64,000 nucleotides of DNA from JALZMG01 sp963739975 (GTDB taxonomy: Bacteria; Actinomycetota; Acidimicrobiia; Acidimicrobiales; Ilumatobacteraceae), in NCBI GenBank assembly GCA_963739975.1, contig CAVUCK010000014.1, positions 124,001-188,000 on the forward strand, in the 5' to 3' direction. A program made the position numbers and the translations under genes. The notes under the pieces were generated by a model. That model searched no databases. It was given only the letters and a program-made list of their open reading frames with translations, and was not told where the DNA came from. Shown in pieces: positions 58,038 through 64,000 of the stretch. Within the stretch, counting starts at the first letter, position 1; every line of letters begins with the position of its first letter.

Positions 58038-58880
58038 GAGTCGTACCAGGAGATCCTCTACGCCGTCGACGACCCCGTCGCCACCATCACCCTCAACCGG
58101 CCCGAAGCCCTCAACGCGTGGACCGACACCATGGCCGCCGAGCTCGGCGATGCCGTCGGCCGCGCCGCCCAGGACCCGGCCGTGGTCGGCATCGTGATCA
58201 CCGGCGCCGGCAAAGGGTTCTGCGCCGGCGCCGACATGAAGCGCCTCTCGTCCCTGTCGTCGGGCGAGCCTCGGGCCGGCGCAGACGCGCCGTTCGCCCG
58301 CCAGCAGGCCCCGCCGCCGGGCGAGGAGTCGTGGGGCGACGACCTGCGGGGCACGTACACGTGGCTGATGTCGGTGCCAAAGCCGATCATCGCCGCCATC
58401 AACGGGCCGGTCGCCGGGATGGGCGTGCCGATCGCCCTGTCCTGCGACCTCCGCTTCATGAGCTCGACGACCGTGCTGACCACCTCGTTCGCCCAGCGCG
58501 GGCTGATCGCCGAGTGGGGCCTGTCGTGGCTGCTCGGCCGCCTCGTCGGACCCGCCCACGCCCTCGACGTCTTGTACTCGGCACGCAAGGTCGACGGCGA
58601 GGAAGCGGCGCGGATGGGTCTCGTCAACCGGGCGCTGCCGACCGAGGAGGTGCTGCCGGCGGCACAGCAGTACGTCCGCGACCTGGCTGCCACGTCGTCG
58701 CCGGCCTCGATGGCGGTGATGAAGCGCCAGGTGTACAGCGAGCTGCACGCCGGTCTCGGCGACGCCGAGCGGCGGGCGATCGAGCTGATGGTCGAGAGCT
58801 TCGGCCGCCCCGACTTCAAGGAGGGGGTCTCCTCCTTCCTCGATCGGCGACCGCCGAAGTTCGGTCGCCTGGGCGCCTGA
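58032..58880 (+). CDS. Enoyl-CoA hydratase/isomerase family protein
   Basis: A 282-residue crotonase-fold protein: ITLNRPEALNAWTDTMAAEL, GAGKGFCAGADMKRL (oxyanion hole), PKPIIAAINGPVAGMG and SFAQRGLIAEWGLSWLLGRL (catalytic Glu region). It likely hydrates or isomerises an enoyl-CoA in fatty acid breakdown. ATG 58032 (MSESYQEIL) is set by homology; the region before it lacks a normal AGGAGG and instead carries the leader and hairpin. The last four bases of the leader overlap this start. Followed by the PLP decarboxylase 8 bp on. Confidence 0.9.
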   Translation: MSESYQEILYAVDDPVATITLNRPEALNAWTDTMAAELGDAVGRAAQDPAVVGIVITGAGKGFCAGADMKRLSSLSSGEPRAGADAPFARQQAPPPGEESWGDDLRGTYTWLMSVPKPIIAAINGPVAGMGVPIALSCDLRFMSSTTVLTTSFAQRGLIAEWGLSWLLGRLVGPAHALDVLYSARKVDGEEAARMGLVNRALPTEEVLPAAQQYVRDLAATSSPASMAVMKRQVYSELHAGLGDAERRAIELMVESFGRPDFKEGVSSFLDRRPPKFGRLGA

Positions 58881-58888
58881 GCAGCGTG

Positions 58889-60247
58889 ATGCACCGCTGG
58901 GACGAGAGCACCGACCTCCTCGCCCAATCGGTCATCGGCTACGCCGTCGAACGGCTCAAGACGCCGAAGGACCCGACGTGGGGTGCCCGCCCCGCCGACG
59001 AGCTCGCCGTCGCCCTGGAGGGCGCCATCACGCCGGATGGCCTGGGTGGGCACGCCGCGCTGGCGCTGTTCCGCGACGTGCTGATGCACGCCTGCCGGCC
59101 GATGGACCACCCGATGCACCTGGCGTACGTGGCCACGGCCCCGACGCCGGCGGCCAACCTGTTCGACCTCGTGGTCAGCGCGTCGAGCATCTTCGGCGGC
59201 CTGTGGGAGGGCGGCGCGGGGGCGATCGCCGCGGAGAACCAGGCGCTCGCCTGGCTGGCGTCCCTGGCCGGCTTCCCCGAGGGCGCTGGTGGGTGCTTCG
59301 TCAGCGGCGGCTCGGCCGCCAACCTCTCGGCGCTGGTCACGGCCCGGCACCAGGCCCGTGAACGGTCGGGGTCGCCGACCGGCGGGCGATGGCGGTTCGC
59401 CACCACCGCCGAGACCCACGCCTCGGTCCACGCCTCAGCCGAGGTGATGGACGTCGACGTGGTGCTGGTCGCCCCGGACGAGCGCGGTCGCATGACCGGG
59501 AAGGCGCTGCGGGCGACACTGGCCGAGTCCGGCACCGACGGGCTTTTCGCCGTCGTGGCCAACCTCGGCACGACGAACTCCGGCGCTGTCGACGAGCTCG
59601 ATGCGATCGCCGACGTCTGTGCCGAGCTCGGGCTGTGGCTACACATCGACGCGGCGTACGGCGGTGCCGTGCTGTGCGCCCCATCGACGGCCGAAGCGCG
59701 GCGAGGCTTCGAGCGGGCCGACAGCTTCGGCATCGACCCCCACAAGTGGCTGTTCGCGCCGTACGACTGCGCGGCACTCGTCTATCGCGATCCTCAGGCG
59801 GCGTCGGCGACCCACGCCCAGCACGGCACGTACCTCGACATGGTCAGCCGTGAGGAGTGGAACCCCAGTGACTTCGCCTTCCACCTCTCGCGGCGCGCCC
59901 GTGGCCTGCCGCTGTGGTTCAGCCTCGCCACCTACGGGACCGACGCCTACACGGAGGCGGTGGAGACCACGCTCGACGTGGCCCGGGCCTTCGCCGACGA
60001 GGTCGATCGTCGGGACGGCTTCACGCTGGTCATCGAGCCCGAGCTGTCGGTGGTGCTGTTCGAGGTCGACGGGTGGGACGACGACCGCTACGTGGCGTGG
60101 AGCCGCAGCCGGGCCAAGGCCGGCGTCGCCCTCGTCGTCCCCACCAAGTGGGGTGGGCGGACGTGCTACCGGGTGTGCGTCGTCAACCCCCAGACCACCC
60201 TCGCCATGCTCACCACCCTCCTCGACGACATGACCGGAGCCCCCTGA
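58889..60247 (+). CDS. PLP-dependent group II amino acid decarboxylase
   Basis: A 452-residue pyridoxal phosphate enzyme of the aromatic/glutamate decarboxylase type. FVSGGSAANLSALVTARHQA, TAETHASVHASAEVM, LHIDAAYGGAVLCAP and the PLP lysine in IDPHKWLFAPYDC (Lys286) are present, as is SREEWNPSDFAFHLSRRARG. ATG 58889, or GTG 58886, starts the gene just past the hydratase stop, so the two probably share an mRNA. Substrate unknown: aspartate, tyrosine/DOPA or related amino acids are possible. Confidence 0.88.
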   Translation: MHRWDESTDLLAQSVIGYAVERLKTPKDPTWGARPADELAVALEGAITPDGLGGHAALALFRDVLMHACRPMDHPMHLAYVATAPTPAANLFDLVVSASSIFGGLWEGGAGAIAAENQALAWLASLAGFPEGAGGCFVSGGSAANLSALVTARHQARERSGSPTGGRWRFATTAETHASVHASAEVMDVDVVLVAPDERGRMTGKALRATLAESGTDGLFAVVANLGTTNSGAVDELDAIADVCAELGLWLHIDAAYGGAVLCAPSTAEARRGFERADSFGIDPHKWLFAPYDCAALVYRDPQAASATHAQHGTYLDMVSREEWNPSDFAFHLSRRARGLPLWFSLATYGTDAYTEAVETTLDVARAFADEVDRRDGFTLVIEPELSVVLFEVDGWDDDRYVAWSRSRAKAGVALVVPTKWGGRTCYRVCVVNPQTTLAMLTTLLDDMTGAP

Positions 60248-60329
60248 CATCCGAGTGTTTGCAGCATCCGAGTGTTTGGTGCTGGGGGCCCATGCTCGAA
60301 ACACTCGGATGCGAGGAAACACTCGGATG
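60248..60329. terminator. Four-copy 13-bp palindromic array between convergent genes
   Basis: CATCCGAGTGTTT occurs at 60248-60260 and 60265-60277; its exact reverse complement AAACACTCGGATG occurs at 60299-60311 and 60317-60329. The two pairs can fold as a nested hairpin with a 21-nt centre. It lies exactly between convergent stop codons, so a bidirectional terminator is likely. Confidence 0.65.
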
Positions 60330-60331
60330 GG

Positions 60332-61261
60332 TCAGGCGGGGGTGAAGTGGGAGGCGGCGCGGGGGCGGGCGGTGTCGGTGCGCACCTCGCCGTCGGCGAC
60401 GAGCTTGACGAGGTGGCTGAGCACCGTGCGGGCGGCCGGCTCGTGCAGGCGCTCGTCGACGCCGGCGTAGAGCGCTGCCACCATCGCCGGGATCTCACCC
60501 ACCCCACCGCGCACCAGCTCGAGCACTTGGCGCTCGCGCTCGAGGCGGTGGTCGACCAGCGCGCCGACGTAGCGCTGCGGGGAGTCGATCGCCGGTCCGT
60601 GCGTCGGCCAGTACGTCCGGTCGCCGGCCCGCCCGGCCACCTTGCGCAGCGACTCGACGTATGCCGCCATGTCACCGTCCGGCGGCGAGACCACCGTCGT
60701 GCTCCACCCCATCACGTGGTCACCCGGGAACAGCACTGCCTGCTCCTCGAAGGCGAAGCACGTGTGGTTCGACGTGTGGCCCGGCGTGTGCACGGCGCGC
60801 AGCGTCCAGCCGGGGCCCGACGCCGCCACCTCGCCGTCGCTCACCTGCACGTCGGGCACGAACGCCAGATCCGTCGACTCCTCGACCTTGACGGCCATCG
60901 CGTCGGCGGAATCCACGTCGGCCGGGTCCGGCGTCGGGTGCGGCCCGTGGGCGATCGTCGGCGCGCCCGTCTCGGCAGCCAGCCACGCCGCCAGCGGCGA
61001 GTGGTCGGCGTGGCAGTGCGTCACACAGATCGCCGTCACCCGCTCGCCGGCGATGGCGGCGGCCAGCGCATCACGGTGCGAGTCGAGCTGCGGACCGGGG
61101 TCGATCACGGCGACCTCGCCCTCGCCGACGAGGTACGTGCCCGTGCCGCGATACGTGAACTTCGACGGGTTGTCGGCGATCACCCGGCGCAGCATCGGCC
61201 CGACCTGCTCGACGCGGCCGTAGACGACGTCGTCCAGTGTCCCGAACTCCGGCCCGCTCAT
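60332..61261 (-). CDS. MBL-fold metallo-hydrolase (glyoxalase II-like)
   Basis: A 309-residue metallo-beta-lactamase-fold protein with RGTGTYLVGEGEVAVIDPGP, the zinc motif VTHCHADHSPLAAWL, HTPGHTSNHTCFAFE, LFPGDHVMGWSTTVVSPPDG and YWPTHGPAI. This is the LACTB2-like/hydroxyacylglutathione hydrolase-like layout, with a winged-helix tail. ATG 61261 overlaps the stop of the asparaginase (ATGA), so the two are translated together. It may handle toxic acyl or aldehyde thioesters (inference). Confidence 0.86.
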   Translation of the reverse strand: MSGPEFGTLDDVVYGRVEQVGPMLRRVIADNPSKFTYRGTGTYLVGEGEVAVIDPGPQLDSHRDALAAAIAGERVTAICVTHCHADHSPLAAWLAAETGAPTIAHGPHPTPDPADVDSADAMAVKVEESTDLAFVPDVQVSDGEVAASGPGWTLRAVHTPGHTSNHTCFAFEEQAVLFPGDHVMGWSTTVVSPPDGDMAAYVESLRKVAGRAGDRTYWPTHGPAIDSPQRYVGALVDHRLERERQVLELVRGGVGEIPAMVAALYAGVDERLHEPAARTVLSHLVKLVADGEVRTDTARPRAASHFTPA

Positions 61262-62202
61262 GGTTGGCCGACAAGCGCCCGCACGACTCCGACCACGCGA
61301 CCGTGGCCGTACACCGGCTCGACGACGACGTCCCTGGCCAGATCGACGCCGATGGAGCGCAGCGCGGCGATCGTCACCGGAGCCCTCGCCCGTGCCGCAC
61401 CGTCGGCGATCTTCAGGGCCACCGCCCGGCCGTCCGGCAGCGCTGCCACCTGCACGCCCTCCGCGCCGTCCTTGACCAGCAGCCCCGGCACGGCCTGCAT
61501 CAGCAGCGTCACGTCGCGGCGCGGCCCACCGACCAGCTCCGGGTGCGCCGTCATCGCCCGGTGCACGGCGTGGCCCTCGACCGCGAGCGCACGAACCGCC
61601 GAGGCCAGCGCGAGCAGCGAGACGGTCGGCGTGGGCGCGCCGCAGCCGTCGACACCGACGTGTTCGATCGCCGCCGCCGTCGAGCGGACCAGCGCATCGA
61701 GGATCGTCCGCTGGACCGGATGATCTTCGGCGGTGTAGCCGGCCGTCGGCCACCCATTGACGACCGCTGTGGCGAGCATCCCGGCATGCTTCCCGCTGCA
61801 GTTCTGCAGGATCGACGCCGGACCGATGCCGTCGCGGACGGCAGCCTCGTGGGCGTCACCGTCGAGCGGCCACGCCGGCGTGTTGTCGAGGTCGCCGGCG
61901 ACGAGGCCGACGCCCGCCAGGACCTCACCGACCGCGGCGATGTGCTGGGGCCGGCCGTCGTGGCTGGCGCAGACGACGGCCAGCAGCCGATCGTCGACGG
62001 CCAACCCGGCGTCGAGCATCGCCGCCGCCTGCAGCGGCTTCAGCGCCGACCGGGCGTAGATGGGGCGTTCGACGTCGCCCACGGACCACGCCACCGCACC
62101 GTCGTGGTCGAGCACGATCACCGCGCCGTAGTGCACGCTCTCCACGAACCCGCTGCGCTCGGCGACGGCGACGGGGACGTCGTCGGGGACGGTGTCGCTC
62201 AT
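61258..62202 (-). CDS. L-asparaginase II family protein
   Basis: A 314-residue protein of the L-asparaginase II family (Rhizobium etli type, PF06089), unrelated in fold to E. coli AnsB. Seen: RSGFVESVHYGAVIVLDHDG, YARSALKPLQAAAML, VCASHDGRPQHIA, LQNCSGKHAGML and GVDGCGAPTPTVSL, the conserved Ser-Lys and Cys-Ser-Gly-Lys positions. ATG 62202 (MSDTVPDDVP) starts inside the palindrome right arm GGTGCACCAATGAGC. Between leader and MBL genes in the order perM-leader-asparaginase-MBL. Confidence 0.87.
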   Translation of the reverse strand: MSDTVPDDVPVAVAERSGFVESVHYGAVIVLDHDGAVAWSVGDVERPIYARSALKPLQAAAMLDAGLAVDDRLLAVVCASHDGRPQHIAAVGEVLAGVGLVAGDLDNTPAWPLDGDAHEAAVRDGIGPASILQNCSGKHAGMLATAVVNGWPTAGYTAEDHPVQRTILDALVRSTAAAIEHVGVDGCGAPTPTVSLLALASAVRALAVEGHAVHRAMTAHPELVGGPRRDVTLLMQAVPGLLVKDGAEGVQVAALPDGRAVALKIADGAARARAPVTIAALRSIGVDLARDVVVEPVYGHGRVVGVVRALVGQP

Positions 62203-62263
62203 TGGTGCACCATCGACCGATGCGACGGTTCCCACCGCTTGAACATCAAGGGCACCAATGAGC
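62197..62263 (-). promoter_or_regulatory. Inverted repeat covering asparaginase start codon
   Basis: On the minus strand GCTCATTGGTGCCC (62263-62250) pairs with GGTGCACCAATGAGC (62211-62197) with one bulged base. The right arm contains the asparaginase ATG and is identical to the arm before the enoyl-CoA hydratase at 58022-58037 over 15 bases. Confidence 0.62.
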
Positions 62264-62335
62264 GTGTCGCCGCAAAGCCGGCGACGAAGAAGCACCGTGA
62301 CAACTGTTCGCTCGCTCGAAGACTCGCTCGCTCAC
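62246..62335 (-). CDS. 29-codon leader ORF before L-asparaginase
   Basis: GTG 62335 starts VSERVFERANSCHGASSSPA, ending AHWCP before TGA. Its GTG overlaps the stop of the preceding PerM gene (GTGA). It shares SERVFERAN and AHWC with the leader at 57928; the middle differs by exactly 24 nt, so the reading frame is kept. Confidence 0.55.
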   Translation of the reverse strand: MSERVFERANSCHGASSSPALRRHAHWCP

Positions 62336-63597
62336 GTGCCCGGCTCGACGCCCCGCCGGGCCTTGCGGATCTTCGTCCATCGCTTCCAGACCCTCGGATG
62401 GCGCACCTCGGTGAGCTCGCTCTTGATGACCTGGTGGCGGGCGCCCCACTGGCTGATCAAGGCCTGGGCCATCGCCGCGGCAGGGAGGGCGAGCACGGCG
62501 CCAACACCCCCCAACAGCGAGGCACCGGCGAGCGCCGAACCAAACGCCAGGGCAGGGTGCAGCTCCATCGTGCGGGCCGTGATGCGCGGCGAGAACAGGT
62601 AGTTCTCGATCTGCTGGTACACGACGATGGCGATCAGCACGATCATGGCGTCGACGGGCGATTCGAGGAAGGTCAACAGGACCGGCAGCGCGCCCGCGAT
62701 GTAGGTGCCCACGACGGGCAGGAACTGGCTGATGATGCCGACCCACAGGGCCAGCGCGACGGGTGCGGGGGTGCCGACCGCCTGGAACACGATCCAGTGG
62801 AAGATCGCCGACAGCAGGGCCAGCAAAGCTCGCGAGTACAGGTAGCCGCCCGTCTTGTTGCCGGCCAGCTCCCACGTGGCGAGGATCCGCTCCTGGCGCG
62901 CCGGCGTGAACCGGCTGCAGATCGCCCGGCGCATCTTCGGCCCGTCGGCGACGAGGTAGAAGGTGAACAGCACCACTGACAGCAGCTGCAGCAGACCCCC
63001 GAGGGCGGTGACCGACAGGCTGACGGCGTTGTCGCGCTGATCCCGAATGAACCGCTGCACGGCGCCGTTGGGGTCGTTGAAGTCGTCGATCACCTCCTGT
63101 GCGTTGAGGTTCGTGCCGAACAGGTCGTTGATCGTGTTGACCGTGTCGGTGATGTAGGCCTCGGAGTTGTCGAGCAGCTCGGCCAGCTGGGTGCCGACGA
63201 GCGCGCCGATCGCCACGACGAAGACGAGGAAGACGACGATGACACCGAACAGGATCAGCGCCGTCGCCGTGCCCCGTCGCCACCCCCGGCGAGCCAGGCG
63301 GTTCACACCCGGCTCGATCGCCAGCGCAAGGAAGACCGAGATCGCCAGCAGGACGAACAGCCCGTTCAGCCGGCCCCAGAAGAACTGCAAGACCAACGCC
63401 GCCAGGAAGCCGCCCCAGAAGACGGCCGTGGCGGCGACGGTCCAGCGAGGCAACCGCTCGCGCTCGAACGGCGAACGCGTCGGGTCACCCTCCATCGTCT
63501 CCACGATCTCTGTGACCTCGGCGTCCGGCTGGTCGGCCAACGCCTGGTCCGTGGGGGTGGTGGGCTCGGGTGGCGCCGTCCCGAGGTCGCTGGCCAC
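62332..63597 (-). CDS. PerM/AI-2E-type eight-helix membrane permease
   Basis: A 421-residue protein of the AI-2E transporter/PerM (UPF0118) family. An acidic N-terminal tail precedes about eight helices, for example VFWGGFLAALVLQFFWG, LFVLLAISVFLALAIEPGVN, ATALILFGVIVVFLVFVV, GIISQFLPVVGTYIAGALPV and FGSALAGASLLGGVGAVLAL. The signature VGIISQFLPVVGTYIAG is clear. It may export small solutes. The stop overlaps the GTG of the leader that precedes the asparaginase, suggesting one transcript. Confidence 0.87.
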   Translation of the reverse strand: MASDLGTAPPEPTTPTDQALADQPDAEVTEIVETMEGDPTRSPFERERLPRWTVAATAVFWGGFLAALVLQFFWGRLNGLFVLLAISVFLALAIEPGVNRLARRGWRRGTATALILFGVIVVFLVFVVAIGALVGTQLAELLDNSEAYITDTVNTINDLFGTNLNAQEVIDDFNDPNGAVQRFIRDQRDNAVSLSVTALGGLLQLLSVVLFTFYLVADGPKMRRAICSRFTPARQERILATWELAGNKTGGYLYSRALLALLSAIFHWIVFQAVGTPAPVALALWVGIISQFLPVVGTYIAGALPVLLTFLESPVDAMIVLIAIVVYQQIENYLFSPRITARTMELHPALAFGSALAGASLLGGVGAVLALPAAAMAQALISQWGARHQVIKSELTEVRHPRVWKRWTKIRKARRGVEPGT

Positions 63598-63610
63598 GGG
63601 GCGAGCGTAC

Positions 63611-64000
63611 TCAGCCCATCGAAACGGTGGTCGGCCCCTCGAGGGCGGCCACGCCGGCCCGGCGCAGGCCCGCCGCCAACTCGCCGCGCTCGCTCGAGGC
63701 GACCACGTCGAGCCCGAGCCAGCCGGCCATCAGCGCCAGCTCCTCCGCCAGCTCGGCGGCGACCTCGTCCTCGGGGACGCCGGGCTCGGCGAAGGCGCCC
63801 TGCACGCGCAGCACGCCGGCGGCGCGGTCGGCCTTGAGGTCGACGCGCCCCACCAGCTGGTCGCCGAGGAGGAACGGCAGCACGTAGTAGCCGTAGATCC
63901 GCTTCGGCGGCGGGGTGTAGATCTCGATGCGGTAGTGGAAGTCGAACAGGCGCTCGTTCCGATCGCGCTTCCACACCAGCGAGTCGAACGGGCTGAGCAG
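63611..64000 (-). CDS. YcaQ-like winged-helix (DNA glycosylase) protein, C-terminal part
   Basis: The frame runs from beyond base 64000 to 63611 with LSPFDSLVWKRDRNERLFDF, YRIEIYTPPPKRIYGYYVLP and VGRVDLKADRAAGVLRVQ. This is the C-terminus of the winged-helix YcaQ/AlkX family, which unhooks DNA cross-links in E. coli. The N-terminus is outside the window. Thirteen bp from the perM gene start, so it may be co-transcribed. Confidence 0.82.
   Translation of the reverse strand: MLSPFDSLVWKRDRNERLFDFHYRIEIYTPPPKRIYGYYVLPFLLGDQLVGRVDLKADRAAGVLRVQGAFAEPGVPEDEVAAELAEELALMAGWLGLDVVASSERGELAAGLRRAGVAALEGPTTVSMG

Overview
This is a 64 kb, high-GC, gene-dense window with actinobacterial features: a DosR/DevS-type dormancy two-component system, a wax ester synthase/DGAT, TreT, large catalase, GTG/TTG starts and an F420-type nitroreductase-fold protein. 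It resembles an Acidimicrobiia-like actinomycete, but that placement is inference; no rRNA is present. Several otherwise intact genes carry single-base frameshifts, so part of the sequence may contain indel errors (draft or metagenome assembly) or be genuinely decaying.

Layout. 1-9.1 kb: end of a PEP-utilising enzyme, a Baeyer-Villiger monooxygenase, a KatE-type catalase, a large unknown protein and a CYTH-like/Ppx-GppA fusion. 9.1-13.5 kb: SulP transporter, a perfect 312-bp direct repeat carrying two copies of a small membrane gene, a SnoaL remnant and a decayed TrwC/MobF relaxase. 13.5-15.4 kb: DisA-N-like protein, cupin, frameshifted HD hydrolase.

15.4-36.9 kb is the core of the window. 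It is a compact dormancy (DosR-like) gene island: universal stress proteins, gpsA, a GAF histidine kinase, acetyl-CoA hydrolase/transferase, a DosR-like regulator, three split-barrel flavin-type proteins, a cupredoxin-multicopper oxidase, Zn alcohol dehydrogenase, GNAT-acyl-CoA synthetase, TreT, DoxX, phosphofructokinase and WS/DGAT. Eight strong copies and some weaker copies of a 14-15 bp palindrome-like site, consensus AGGACCTTCGGCCCT, lie just upstream of most of these genes. Together they suggest a hypoxia/redox regulon linking sugar phosphate flux, glycerol-3-phosphate, acyl-CoA handling and storage lipid synthesis.

37.9-51.7 kb: a 13.7 kb accessory segment bounded by a tRNA-Lys(TTT) and a damaged copy of the same tRNA in the same orientation. 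It is full of remnants (IS3, IS256, IS110, DDE transposase, possible integrase and terminase pieces, decayed aldo/keto reductase) plus MBL hydrolase, YihY, phosphodiesterase, lipoprotein and DUF2252 genes.

51.8-64 kb: FtsX-type permease, membrane protein with a coupled 22-codon upstream ORF, xanthine dehydrogenase-type molybdenum subunit, enoyl-CoA hydratase, PLP decarboxylase, MBL hydrolase, L-asparaginase II, PerM/AI-2E permease and the end of a YcaQ-like protein. The enoyl-CoA hydratase and the asparaginase are both preceded by related short leader ORFs (SERVFERAN...AHWC) whose 3' ends can base-pair with the start codon region of the downstream gene. This looks like a shared leader-peptide switch.
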